From: a virus
DNA length: 22,850 nucleotides
IMG/VR virus record: IMGVR_UViG_3300009160_000182
Location: 1-22,850 of that record
Direction: 5' to 3' (one strand)
Shown: positions 8,390 through 16,029 of the stretch, in pieces
How positions within the stretch are numbered: position 1 is the first letter of the stretch
Layout of the letters: every line of letters begins with the position of its first letter
Notes under the pieces: model-generated
The model's input: the letters and a program-made list of their open reading frames with translations, nothing else
Told to the model about the DNA's origin: nothing
Databases searched by the model: none
Program-made: the position numbers and the translations under genes

Positions 8390-9415
8390 TCAGGCCCAAT
8401 CCAGCGAGTTAGCAATCGCCGCTTTCACCCGCTTGGCATAAACGGGATCGACGTGCATCAGCCGCTCGCCCTGGGCATTGCGTCGATCGACGGCCGCGTT
8501 CTGTTGCTCCTGCGAGGCGAACCGCATCGGGGCCTGGCCACGCCCACCCCTGGCCAGCTGCGGCTCGCTGCGAGGCCGTGGCGCGCCATCGGCTGCCGCC
8601 GCCCTGGTCTGGATCGCCTTCACCGCAAAGGCGGCTAGCTCCTTGTTGCCGGAGTCGATGGCGGCGTTGTAGCCGGCCAGCTCTCCCTTGCTTAGGTTGG
8701 CAAGCGCCCAGCCACTCAGCGCCCGAAACTTGTCATCGCCTCCGACCGATTGCCGGATGGCCGCGCCATCTTCCGCGCTCAACTGGGGGGCGGCGGCCGG
8801 AGAGGAGGCCCTGATCCCGTCGATGTAGGTCTCCACCACGGCCTTGGGTAGGCCTGCCTTGGTGGCCAGTGCCTCCACCTGCTGGCTCACGTCGCCCCCG
8901 GCCCGCAGGGTTGCATCGAGCTGCAGGGGGTTCACTTCGGCGGCGGTGAACAGGCCGGCCAAGGTCTCGCCGTAGAGCGCCTTGCCCAGCTCGGGGGTGT
9001 AGGCCTCCGGGGGAAGCGTGTTCCCGGCGGTGGGCGCCTTGGCCTTGGCCTCTGCCAGTGCGATCACCTCCTTCAGCGACTTGCCCCGGTACTCCTCCGG
9101 AATCTCGTCGTCGGTGGCCTGGTTGTCGTCGGTGGCGTCGGCGCTGTCATCCGCTGGGCTCAGCAGATCGGCTAGCGGGTCGTCGGCGTCCTCGCCCTCG
9201 GCCGGCGCTGGGGTGGTGGGTCGCCGGGGAGGGGTGGCCTGCTTCTGCTCCGCTCGCTCCTCGGCCGCCAGCATGCGATCGAGGGGGTGGGACAGATCCC
9301 ATGCCTCGCTGGTCGGCTGGCTGCCTTCTGCCTCGATCTCGTCCAGCGCGGCAGTGAGGCGATCCTCTTCGCCCGGGCGCACCAGGTTGAGGAGCTGTTC
9401 TTGGGTGGTGCTCAT
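8390..9415 (-). CDS. Capsid assembly (scaffolding) protein, T7 gp9-like
   Basis: 341 residues with an acidic, low-complexity first half (EGEDADDPLADLL, DDSADATDDNQATDDEIPEE) and a helical second half. The C-terminus has the family signature: M-R-F-A-S-x-E-E/Q-x-x-x-A-V-D-R-R near residue 310, then VDPVYAKRVKAAIANSL, comparable to the basic capsid-binding tail of T7 gp9 (307 aa). It lies between portal and capsid genes as in T7. It is needed to build the procapsid and leaves before maturation. The start at 9415 follows the portal stop by 11 bp. Confidence 0.93.
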   Translation of the reverse strand: MSTTQEQLLNLVRPGEEDRLTAALDEIEAEGSQPTSEAWDLSHPLDRMLAAEERAEQKQATPPRRPTTPAPAEGEDADDPLADLLSPADDSADATDDNQATDDEIPEEYRGKSLKEVIALAEAKAKAPTAGNTLPPEAYTPELGKALYGETLAGLFTAAEVNPLQLDATLRAGGDVSQQVEALATKAGLPKAVVETYIDGIRASSPAAAPQLSAEDGAAIRQSVGGDDKFRALSGWALANLSKGELAGYNAAIDSGNKELAAFAVKAIQTRAAAADGAPRPRSEPQLARGGRGQAPMRFASQEQQNAAVDRRNAQGERLMHVDPVYAKRVKAAIANSLDWA

Positions 9416-9426
9416 GGCTCAGTGGG

Positions 9427-11109
9427 TTATTGAGGGGGCGGGGATTCGCCCGGGTCCTGCTGCATCTGCTGGGCCGTAGCCGCGGCGGTGGCCAGCTTTG
9501 CCGGGTCCGCCATGGGGGACTGCATCAGCTGCTGCTGCTGCGCTGCCTGCTGCTGCTGGGCCTTGATCTCGGCCACCTTCTGCTCGGGCAGCACCAGGTC
9601 GATCGACTCGATGCCCAGCCCGTTGCTGAGCCGGGTAATGGCGTCGCTCACGTCGATGCGGGCCGTGATCTCCTGGGGGCCAACGATCTTGCCCAGCGCA
9701 TCCAGGCCCTGCAGAAACCTCATCATCTTTTCCAGATCGTTGCCCCGGCCAACTGCTGCCAGGCCAACGCTCACCACTGGCTTTACCAAGTCCTTGGGCA
9801 GCTGGATCTTTCCCTGCTTGGTCAGAACATGCAGCTTCCGGGTGATGTACGGATTTTGAAACTCGGTCGTCAAGACGGAATAGACCCCGACCTGTCCCTC
9901 GTCCATCCGCTGCGCAACCATCCGCACCTCTTCGGCGGTGGTGCGCTCCGAATCCCTGACGTCCGACATCATGAAGGCCCGTTTCAGGGTGGCCTCCACC
10001 CGTTGCAGGCGGGCTTCTGCCACCACGAGGCCCTGCCCCCTGCGGCCATCAGATCCCAGCTCCTTCACGTCGTCTGGATGGCCAACCACATAGCCGCCGT
10101 TGCGGCAGGCCACCAGGTCCTTGATGCTTGTGACCCCGCCAGGGCGGACCACGTTCTTGCTTTCGGCGGCGATCATCGCCCCCTCGGTTACGGCCTGGCT
10201 AAGGGATTCGGCGGTTTGCAGTGCGGCCAGGCAACGGGCTTCGATGTAGCCGGGGCCGTAGTCGCAGCTTTCGATCCTCGTCGCCCGCAGCGGCATCCAT
10301 GGGGAGATTTCGATATCGACCTCCGTGTCCTGTCCGTCAATCTCCTCCCCCTTGCATTCCTGACACCAGTGGACCTTCCCCTTGGTGTAGTCCCATTCCA
10401 CGTGGGTGTAGACCTTGATCACCTCCTCCTCGTTCATCACCTTGGTGGCGGCCAACGGATCGGGGCTGTCGTCCTCGCTCTCCTCGTCATCGAGTAGGCC
10501 CAGGTGCTCGGCCACCACCTTCGGCAGGCTGTCCTCGGTGAAGCTCTCGCAGATCACCGCTTCCAGCGGTCGGCCCATCGGGTCCCGCTTCAGCACGTAG
10601 CGGTTCAGGTGGTAGCAGGTGAGCCCGTCGTCTTCGTCGTCGTAGAGCAGGATGTTGCCGGGGCCGACCAGGTGGACCATGGCCTCCTGCACCACGGCGC
10701 GGTCGTGGGTGCTGTTGATCTCGCGGAGCACCGACCGCTCAAGCGCCAGCAGGCTGCGGTCGAACTCCACCATGGATTTGGCAATGTCCTCCTCTGCCTC
10801 TCCGGCCTGCCGGGCATCACTGATCAGGGTGGCCCGTTGCTTCTCGTCGATCGTGTACTTGAAGAACGTCTCGCTGGCCGGCATGACCGCCAGCAGCCAG
10901 CGGCTGGCCAGGTGCTGGTGACCCTCGGCGCCGATGTCATTCCATGGCAGCGGGTAGGTCTCAGGCTGGCCCTGGTCCGGGTCGTTGGCGGCCGGCACCA
11001 GCCATGGAAGCGTCAGACGGCAGGACCGCCGGGCACGCGCTAGCCAGCGGTCACGATCGGACCGGAGCTTTTCGTAGCGCTGTTCGGCAGGCCCCTGCGT
11101 GGTGTCCAT
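9427..11109 (-). CDS. Portal protein (head-tail connector, T7 gp8-like)
   Basis: 560 residues from ATG 11109, compared with 536 for T7 gp8. Similarity runs the full length: RYEKLRSDRDRWLARAR and LPWNDIGAEGHQHLASRWLL near the start, GNILLYDDED, YTHVEWD, RTTAEEVRMVAQRMDEG with GVYSVLTTEF, and VSVGLAAVGRGNDLEKMMRF. It forms the dodecameric ring at the head vertex through which DNA is packaged and ejected. The C-terminus is Gln-rich (QQQQAAQQQQ) and ends in Pro. The start is set by a one-base gap to the upstream stop (TGAAATG); the in-frame codon at 11166 lies in the preceding gene. Confidence 0.95.
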   Translation of the reverse strand: MDTTQGPAEQRYEKLRSDRDRWLARARRSCRLTLPWLVPAANDPDQGQPETYPLPWNDIGAEGHQHLASRWLLAVMPASETFFKYTIDEKQRATLISDARQAGEAEEDIAKSMVEFDRSLLALERSVLREINSTHDRAVVQEAMVHLVGPGNILLYDDEDDGLTCYHLNRYVLKRDPMGRPLEAVICESFTEDSLPKVVAEHLGLLDDEESEDDSPDPLAATKVMNEEEVIKVYTHVEWDYTKGKVHWCQECKGEEIDGQDTEVDIEISPWMPLRATRIESCDYGPGYIEARCLAALQTAESLSQAVTEGAMIAAESKNVVRPGGVTSIKDLVACRNGGYVVGHPDDVKELGSDGRRGQGLVVAEARLQRVEATLKRAFMMSDVRDSERTTAEEVRMVAQRMDEGQVGVYSVLTTEFQNPYITRKLHVLTKQGKIQLPKDLVKPVVSVGLAAVGRGNDLEKMMRFLQGLDALGKIVGPQEITARIDVSDAITRLSNGLGIESIDLVLPEQKVAEIKAQQQQAAQQQQLMQSPMADPAKLATAAATAQQMQQDPGESPPPQ

Positions 11110-11110
11110 T

Positions 11111-11512
11111 TCAGGTCCCGATGTTGAGGCCAGCGCCAGCTGCCGCCGCGGCGCCAGTTGGAGCAATCGTCAGTCCGGCGGCCGACTTCCTCTTCTGCTG
11201 CTTGGCTGGCTCGGTGGTCAGTGCGGACCCTGGGGCAGGGGCCGCCGTGGTGGTGGTGGTGGCGTAGGTCTGCATCATCGCCGGCACGACCTCGGCAGCA
11301 ACGGCTGCGGCCTGCTCTGCCAGCGATGCCCTGGCGCGCTCGCTCTCGGCATTGGCAGCGGTGATCTGCTGGTCCAGCTGGGACTGCATCCGCTGGTTGG
11401 CCTCCTCGACTTGCCGCCTGGCCATCTCCATCTGCTGGTTCTGTGCGTCGATCTGGGCCTGGCTGGGGCCCTCATAAACGGTTCTCGGTGCTCGCGCTCC
11501 CCCTGAACACAT
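11111..11512 (-). CDS. T7 gp7.3-like small virion/ejection protein (copy 1)
   Basis: 133 aa immediately upstream of the portal, as in T7. It starts MCSGG, has an alpha-helical Gln/Glu/Ala-rich middle (about residues 17-85), a Thr/Pro/Ala linker (TTTTTAAPAPGSA), and ends with a basic stretch KQQKRKSAAGLTIAP and the tail AGAGLNIGT. T7 gp7.3 ends with a comparable pattern (GGKKSLSVARSSGGGINI) and T7 gp6.7 begins MCFSP, so both features of those ejected tail-associated proteins are present. The next gene upstream is a diverged relative, suggesting tandem duplication. The call is inferred from termini and position; the middle has no clear identity. Confidence 0.75.
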   Translation of the reverse strand: MCSGGARAPRTVYEGPSQAQIDAQNQQMEMARRQVEEANQRMQSQLDQQITAANAESERARASLAEQAAAVAAEVVPAMMQTYATTTTTAAPAPGSALTTEPAKQQKRKSAAGLTIAPTGAAAAAGAGLNIGT

Positions 11513-11514
11513 GG

Positions 11515-11922
11515 TCAGTACCCCGTGGTGATGTTGAGGCCGGCGCCGGGGGCGGCGGCAGTTGCTCCGGCTGCTCGATCAATTCGCAGGGCCTGCTTCC
11601 CGGTCGGCCGCTTCTCGCCGGTGCGGTCGGAGCCGATCACCGGGGCCGCAGCCGGCTTCTCGGGCGGCGGTGCGCCAACCAGTGCCGCCAGCCGGGCCGC
11701 CTGCGCGGTCGTGTTGTTGGCACGAGCCGTGGCAACCGCTTGCTCCTGGGTCTGCAGCGCAGTCCGCTCGCGCACCAGGGCATCCAGCTGGCTCTGCTTT
11801 GTCAGCACATCGGAGCTCTGCGTCTGCTGCATCAATGCCAGCTGCTGACTGGCAAGCGCGTCGTAGGCCCTGGTGTCGGGCGCGTAGATAGTGGCCCTGG
11901 ATCCCCCGCCGCCCGCACACAT
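11515..11922 (-). CDS. T7 gp6.7/gp7.3-like small virion protein (copy 2)
   Basis: 135 aa, two bases upstream of the first copy. It starts MCAGGGGSRATIYAPD and ends GKQALRIDRAAGATAAAPGAGLNITTGY in sense, so the MC-x-GG start, the K-x-x-L-x-I basic element and the GAGLNI tail are shared with its neighbour. The middle is a Gln/Ala-rich helix (about residues 18-80) and differs in sequence. A good ribosome binding site (GGGAGGGG, about 8 bases before ATG) precedes it. It is likely a tail or ejection component. Which copy corresponds to gp6.7 and which to gp7.3 cannot be decided by eye. Confidence 0.72.
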   Translation of the reverse strand: MCAGGGGSRATIYAPDTRAYDALASQQLALMQQTQSSDVLTKQSQLDALVRERTALQTQEQAVATARANNTTAQAARLAALVGAPPPEKPAAAPVIGSDRTGEKRPTGKQALRIDRAAGATAAAPGAGLNITTGY

Positions 11923-11925
11923 GGA

Positions 11926-12135
11926 TCAGCCCCTCCCGGTGTCGAAGGAGGGCGGGTAGACCGTGGGGCCGTCGGCATCGTTGGTCAGCAGCTCAACCCG
12001 TAGCCACCGCACCACCTGGACGGAACCGATCTGCTGCTGGATCTCGCGGTCTGTGGCCTGCGGATGCGGGGCAATATCAGGCCAAAGGCTTTCGAGCTTT
12101 TCGACCAGCTCCTCTGCGTTGACGGGCTTCGGCAT
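11926..12135 (-). CDS. Hypothetical 69-aa protein
   Basis: A short ORF, MPKPVNAEELVEKLESLWPD at the start, predicted largely helical, with a Trp-rich core (VVRWLRVELL) and a C-terminus ending DTGRG. It starts 26 bp after the exonuclease stop and stops 3 bp before the gp6.7-like gene, so it is probably the first gene of the virion block. I do not recognise it. Coding is supported by tight packing and by the ribosome binding site of the next gene overlapping its end. Confidence 0.65.
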   Translation of the reverse strand: MPKPVNAEELVEKLESLWPDIAPHPQATDREIQQQIGSVQVVRWLRVELLTNDADGPTVYPPSFDTGRG

Positions 12136-12161
12136 TACAGGGCTGTAGAACTTGCCCCATG

Positions 12162-12920
12162 CTACGGGGTGCCGTCAGGTGGAGACCACAGGATTGGCAG
12201 TTCTCGATCCTCGTCATATTCGCCAGATCGAAGAATGCGGGCCAGCCGCACTTGGGTGATGGCATCCTTGCGAGTCAGGCCGGCCTTCTCGAAAGCCTTC
12301 AGCACGGCCGCCCACATCGCTGCGGCATCGGGCCGTCCGGCCAGGATACCCTCCGCCTTGACCTTGCCGATGCCAGGGCAGCCGGGGTAGTTGTCCGTGG
12401 CGTCCCCGATCAGCGCCTGCGAGAACACATTCAGATCGGCCTGATGCTCGGAAACCTCCATGAACTCCGTGCCTCGAAGGTGCAGGCCGGGGATCCCCAA
12501 CAGGTCTTTGTCCTCGCTCACGATCACATCACCAGGGCGGCAGAGGATGCCCATCACATCGTCGGCCTCGACCTCGGCCAGCATGGCGATGTTCCATCCC
12601 CGCACCTCTCCGGCGGCGATCACCCACTGGACCAGCTGGCTGTAGCCGGCCGGCTTGCGGCTGGCCTTGCGGTTCGCCTTGTAGGGGGAGAACAGGGAAT
12701 AGCGGAAGCTGGCGGCAGTGCCGAGGCACAAATGCAGCTGGTGGTCGGGCAGCGCATCACGGACGGATGCAAGGAAGTCCTGGAAACGGGCCCTGGCCTC
12801 GCCGTGGCGGCACGCATAGGTCCAGTCATCCGGTGCCCACTCGATCTCGTATTCGGACACGGCGGTGCAACGGCGGAGGTAGAGCTCCGCATCTACCAGG
12901 GCCCTGGGTTGGTCGGTCAC
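12162..12920 (-). CDS. 5'-3' exonuclease (T7 gp6 / Pol I 5'-nuclease family)
   Basis: 252 residues from a GTG start at 12920, which overlaps the upstream stop as GTGA; the longer ATG frame from 13058 would overlap that gene by 140 bases. It shows the flap/5'-nuclease layout: metal-binding Asp10 in ALVDAELY, a basic/aromatic patch FRYSLFSPYKANRK (72-85), acidic cluster EVEADD (116-121), SEDKD (135-139), Asp173 and Asp176 in IGDATDNYPG, and a helix-hairpin-helix PGIGKVKAEGIL (182-193). In T7, gp6 removes RNA primers, degrades host DNA and feeds recombination. It is the last gene of the DNA-metabolism operon, immediately before the virion genes as in T7, but no DNA polymerase gene precedes it. 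Confidence 0.93.
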   Translation of the reverse strand: MTDQPRALVDAELYLRRCTAVSEYEIEWAPDDWTYACRHGEARARFQDFLASVRDALPDHQLHLCLGTAASFRYSLFSPYKANRKASRKPAGYSQLVQWVIAAGEVRGWNIAMLAEVEADDVMGILCRPGDVIVSEDKDLLGIPGLHLRGTEFMEVSEHQADLNVFSQALIGDATDNYPGCPGIGKVKAEGILAGRPDAAAMWAAVLKAFEKAGLTRKDAITQVRLARILRSGEYDEDRELPILWSPPDGTP

Positions 12921-13201
12921 GACGCCACCTCTGCCGGCACCGTGCGGCCCCGCAGCCAGTCCTGAACCCGCTGCAGCGCGTCGGGCGGGACGAATTGGGA
13001 GCGGAACGGCAGCCAGCGCGATCCATCCCATTCGCCACACGGAAGCCAGGCGGCGCACTGGTCCAGAAACTTCCGCTTGCTGTTGTGACGCTCAAACGTC
13101 ACAAGCCACTGCCCCCTGCAGGGACCAAGCCCAGGGCGGGCAGTCACGAGGATGCGGCCCATGCCGATCTTCTCCTCCAGGATTGTGTAGGTATCAGGCA
13201 T
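12917..13201 (-). CDS. Hypothetical 94-aa protein
   Basis: It begins MPDTYTILEEKIGMGRILV and ends RGRTVPAEVAS. A beta-strand-rich first half (GRILVTARPG, GQWLVTFER) is followed by a Trp-rich half (AAWLPCGEWDGSRWLPF) and a short helix (PPDALQRVQDWLRGR). There is no recognised domain. Its start overlaps the upstream stop (TGATG) and its stop overlaps the exonuclease start (GTGA), so it is translationally coupled on both sides and is surely coding. Being coupled to the exonuclease suggests a role in DNA metabolism, but that is only context. Confidence 0.7.
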   Translation of the reverse strand: MPDTYTILEEKIGMGRILVTARPGLGPCRGQWLVTFERHNSKRKFLDQCAAWLPCGEWDGSRWLPFRSQFVPPDALQRVQDWLRGRTVPAEVAS

Positions 13202-13422
13202 CAGAGGATGGGGGTGTCGTTGTTGTGGCGGTTCCGGTATGCCTCCAGGTCGCGGAAGAACATATCGGCGAAGCGTGGATGGGCGTCCAGAAAATCCCAC
13301 GTGGGCAGAGTGAACTCGGCGTGCGGTGGCAGGTCGTGGTTGAACTGTTCGACCGACCAATACCCAGCGAGCAATCCGCGCTGCAGGATGTTTCGGATCT
13401 GGTCTTTAGGCAGCAGAGGCAT
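13201..13422 (-). CDS. Hypothetical 73-aa protein
   Basis: It begins MPLLPKDQIRNILQRGLLAG and is rich in aromatic residues (YWSVEQFN, TWDFLDAHPRFADMFFRDLEAY). It starts inside the last 17 bases of the preceding gene and ends by TGATG overlap with the next. The longer frame back to 13572 is rejected because it would lie inside the 175-aa gene and its N-terminal composition is that of antisense/shadow sequence. No family is recognised; predicted mostly helical, soluble. Confidence 0.65.
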   Translation of the reverse strand: MPLLPKDQIRNILQRGLLAGYWSVEQFNHDLPPHAEFTLPTWDFLDAHPRFADMFFRDLEAYRNRHNNDTPIL

Positions 13423-13933
13423 TGGACCCCTGCCGCTGCTGTCCCTTCTGCAGATACTCGATCCAGTCCTTCCGTGAAAGGCTCTGGGAATCCGAAGCGG
13501 CAGCCGGCAGCAGGCGCTGCTCATCGCCGCCGGCTGCCACCAGGCTGTAGGCGGCGGGGTTCTCGGCGCCATCCGGCGGGGGCGAGGCCAGCCCCGACGG
13601 CAGCATGGCCAGCTGCTGCCGCGTTGGCTGGAGCGATCGAGGTAGGTCTTCTTTGAATCCCCACGCTCGATTCGGCACTCCCGATTGGCACCGATAGAGC
13701 GGCACCATCAGCTGTCGCCATGTCGGGAACCGCAGGAACTCACCGGTGGCCCCCTGGATCCAGCGCTCGCAGGCCCAGAGGAACTGCGGTGTGCTGACCT
13801 CCGGGAAGTCAGTGCTGAATGACACAAACTTCAGCTTGAAATCCTCGGTGCTCCAAGTTGCGTCTGCCCTGGTCCTGATGTGGCGCTCGATCATGCGGCA
13901 ACCACGGGTAAAGGCCTCCGGGTCAAGCAACAT
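13406..13933 (-). CDS. Uncharacterised 175-aa protein in replication module
   Basis: The first two thirds are compact, with many aromatic residues and Trp: FLWACERWIQ followed by EFLRFPTWRQLMVPLYRC and NRAWGFKEDLP, which looks like a conserved globular core. The last third (from about residue 115) is Ala/Pro/Ser-rich and likely flexible. It overlaps the zinc-ribbon gene by 11 bases, so the two are translated together. I have an impression of similar hypothetical proteins in cyanobacterial prophage-like loci but cannot verify that. By position it replaces part of the T7 primase-helicase/polymerase block; a helicase-loader or accessory role is speculative. Confidence 0.72.
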   Translation of the reverse strand: MLLDPEAFTRGCRMIERHIRTRADATWSTEDFKLKFVSFSTDFPEVSTPQFLWACERWIQGATGEFLRFPTWRQLMVPLYRCQSGVPNRAWGFKEDLPRSLQPTRQQLAMLPSGLASPPPDGAENPAAYSLVAAGGDEQRLLPAAASDSQSLSRKDWIEYLQKGQQRQGSNASAA

Positions 13934-14537
13934 CGGCCCGCTCCAGCATGTCCCGGATAGCCGCGGCGGCCGGATCGCCCGCGGGGGCGGCGGCCGGTGG
14001 GGCTGCTGAGGGAGTGCCGCGCAGGTACTCAGGCTTCAGGGCCTGCCAGCCGTGCTCGATGCCAGCTTCCACCAGGGCCTGGGCCACGGGCATCTGCCCT
14101 TTGAGCACAAGATCGATGATCCGGTTGGCCGAGAGGGTAAATGCGGCCTGGGTCCAGGTGGCCCCTGTCCGGTGCTTGCCCCAGCGGCTTTCGTTCCACC
14201 ATCGAAGGAGGTCAGTCAACAGGAATGGTGGAAGGTGAAAAACAAAGACTTTCAGCCACTCCTCCTCCCCGGTCAGCGGATGCAGTCGATCCGGGGCGGG
14301 GCTGGCGGCCCGCCTTCGGGGTGCGGCCGGTGCGGGCGTGGCCGGCTGCGAATCGGGCACGACGGCCAGGGGCGCCGGCAGCCATGCGCCGTCGTGGTAG
14401 ACCTCGATCCTCTGAACGGTGGTGAACGCTTTGCCGCACCCGCGGCAGGCATGGCGACGGCGGATGGCGTTCTCTCCCTGGGAATCGCGGGTTTCGAGCA
14501 CCCGGCTGTGAGGATGGCCGCAGTGGGGGCAGTTCAT
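13923..14537 (-). CDS. NrdR-like zinc-ribbon protein, possible replication or regulatory factor
   Basis: 204 aa. The N-terminal 45 residues form a zinc ribbon, with Cys3-Cys6 and Cys31-Cys34, and the flanking pattern A-I-R-R-R-H-A-C-R-G-C-G-K-A-F-T-T-V-Q-R closely follows the NrdR N-terminus. The NrdR ATP-cone domain is absent. Instead a Pro/Ala linker (about 55-85) leads to a helical domain (90-170) containing LPPFLLTDLLRWWNESRWG and ALVEAGIEHGWQALKPEYL, then an Ala/Pro tail. It is therefore not a genuine NrdR. Zinc ribbons fused to helical DNA-binding domains occur in phage initiators and regulators, and its place where T7 has primase-helicase makes a replication role plausible but unproven. 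It overlaps both neighbours (TGATG upstream, 11 bases downstream). Confidence 0.75.
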   Translation of the reverse strand: MNCPHCGHPHSRVLETRDSQGENAIRRRHACRGCGKAFTTVQRIEVYHDGAWLPAPLAVVPDSQPATPAPAAPRRRAASPAPDRLHPLTGEEEWLKVFVFHLPPFLLTDLLRWWNESRWGKHRTGATWTQAAFTLSANRIIDLVLKGQMPVAQALVEAGIEHGWQALKPEYLRGTPSAAPPAAAPAGDPAAAAIRDMLERADVA

Positions 14538-15565
14538 CAGACCTTGCTCCAGTCGATCGTGATGGCCGGGTGGAGGGTGCCGGCGATCAGGGCATCGATC
14601 ACAGCGAGGCGGTTGAGGCCTGCCAGCGCACAGCCAAGCTCACACCGGAGCTTCTGCTCTGCGTCAATGTCGGCGATTTCGTGCCGCGATCCAAGCGCGG
14701 CCGCCACCGGCGCCTCCGCCGGGGTGATTGCCAGCAGGGCCTCCGACTGCAGCAGGTCGGCCACCGCCTCGGAGTCGGCAGCCCTGGCCTCCGCCGCTGC
14801 GGCCCTGGCCTCGGCATCGGCCGCCTTCTGCTCGGCCTCCTGGATCGCCAACAGCGCAGCAGCATCGGCCTCCTCCTGCGCCTTGCGGGCCGCTTCGGCA
14901 ATGGCTTCCTGCTGCGCCTTGAGGCGTGCCTCCTCGGCATCCTTCTCCTGCTGGATCCGCTGCTGCTCGCGCAGCTGGGCCAGCTCGGCGGCGGCGGACT
15001 CGTCGGCCAGGGCCTTGGCGTGGGCGGCTTCGAGGGTGCGGATCGTTTCCAGCAGGGCGGCGGCGCCCTCCTCCTTGAACTCCTCCAGCCCGTCGATGTC
15101 GGCGGCCTTGGCCTCGGCCAGCCAGTAGCCAATGGCTTCGGACGTGGCGCCGAACCCGACATTGCCGTAGGCCTTAATGCCGCTGATCACATCCCGATGC
15201 CGCTGCACCCGATCGGCCTCGGCCTTGGTGATGGCATCGATCGCATCTTGGTGCGGCTTGATCAGCGCATCCACCTGGTCCTTGAGCTCTGCGGCCTGGC
15301 TATCGACCGTGCGGCCATAGGCCAGTGCGTAGGCCTTGGCGTCGGTGCGTGCTGATTCGATCCGGGCCTTCAGCTTGCGGATCGCAAAGATGTAGCTGCG
15401 GGCCAGCTTGTTGCCCTTGGGATCGGCGTAATCGAAGGTCGCATCCTTGGCTGCCGCAGCAGCCTCCTTGATGTCGCCCAGCAGCACATCAAACTGGCTG
15501 ATGACGATGGCCTTGGGCGCCGTGGCCAGCGCCTCGGCTTCGGGGGGTGGTGCGGTGGTGGTCAT
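14537..15565 (-). CDS. Long coiled-coil phage protein of the recombination/replication module
   Basis: 342 aa from ATG 15565, overlapping the resolvase stop as ATGA; the upstream in-frame start at 15682 would lie inside that gene. The N-terminal part (about 20-125) is helical: a DADP-type segment FDYADPKGNKLARSYIFAI then RKLKARIESARTDAKAYALA, followed by helices around DALIKPHQDAIDAITKAEADR. Residues about 165-290 form a long Glu/Ala/Gln/Lys coiled coil. The C-terminus (LAVIDALIAGTLHPAITIDW) matches a pattern common in phage proteins of the DUF1351-like kind, where a short helix is followed by G-x-x-x-x-I-x-I-x-Y/W. Those usually sit beside single-strand annealing or SSB genes, as here. Function unknown; perhaps an exonuclease or SSB partner. 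Confidence 0.8.
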   Translation of the reverse strand: MTTTAPPPEAEALATAPKAIVISQFDVLLGDIKEAAAAAKDATFDYADPKGNKLARSYIFAIRKLKARIESARTDAKAYALAYGRTVDSQAAELKDQVDALIKPHQDAIDAITKAEADRVQRHRDVISGIKAYGNVGFGATSEAIGYWLAEAKAADIDGLEEFKEEGAAALLETIRTLEAAHAKALADESAAAELAQLREQQRIQQEKDAEEARLKAQQEAIAEAARKAQEEADAAALLAIQEAEQKAADAEARAAAAEARAADSEAVADLLQSEALLAITPAEAPVAAALGSRHEIADIDAEQKLRCELGCALAGLNRLAVIDALIAGTLHPAITIDWSKV

Positions 15566-16029
15566 TTCGGTTGGTTGAGAACGTGATGGGCGTAGACGGC
15601 AAGGGCAAGCGCTGCCCATAGATGGCTCTTGATCCCGTAAGTCGGGCCGGGGCTCTTCTTGGTTCCGGGTGGGCCAAGGCAATCGATCAACGCCTGGCGG
15701 ACATTGGCGTCCTTGGCCTTATTGGTGCCGCACAAATGGAGCTTGATGTCCTTGCGGAAATAGCGGGCCTGCAAGTCCTTGTGGACATAGGCCTCCTCAA
15801 ATCGACCGATCCATGCGCAGGTATCGAAGACCTCGGCTCCCACGGGCATGCCGTAGGAAGCAATCATCTCGATTGCTAGGTGGGGAAAGGGGTGAACCGT
15901 GTGGCCACCTCTTAGGGTGCGGACTATCTCCTTGTTGTCCTGGATTTCGGCAGCAATGATCCTGCGCTCAGGACTCAGCCACACAACCCCGGACACCTCG
16001 GGACCGGGGTCGATGGCCATGATGTTCAT
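15562..16029 (-). CDS. RuvC-like Holliday junction resolvase
   Basis: 155 aa with an RNase H-type fold: Asp7 in the opening strand (NIMAIDPGPEVSG), Glu54 in the second acidic position (LAIEMIASYGMPVG), and a C-terminal GIKSHLWAALALAVYAHH helix in which His136 replaces the usual acidic residue, as in several phage RuvC relatives. Basic segment RYFRKDIKLHLCGTNKAKD is consistent with DNA binding. It would cut branched DNA before packaging. T7 uses an unrelated enzyme (gp3) for this, so this is a non-orthologous replacement in roughly the same gene position. It overlaps both neighbours by ATGA. Confidence 0.88.
   Translation of the reverse strand: MNIMAIDPGPEVSGVVWLSPERRIIAAEIQDNKEIVRTLRGGHTVHPFPHLAIEMIASYGMPVGAEVFDTCAWIGRFEEAYVHKDLQARYFRKDIKLHLCGTNKAKDANVRQALIDCLGPPGTKKSPGPTYGIKSHLWAALALAVYAHHVLNQPK

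Noticed and set aside
1359-10497. Long plus-strand open frames (for example 1359-2762, 3978-5069, 7249-8262, 9430-10497)
   Set aside because: Each lies antisense to a well-supported virion gene and has the Arg/Leu/His/Gly-rich composition of high-GC shadow frames; no domain is recognisable.
13923-14537. NrdR repressor of ribonucleotide reductase
   Set aside because: Only the zinc ribbon resembles NrdR; the ATP-cone domain is missing and no reductase gene is nearby.
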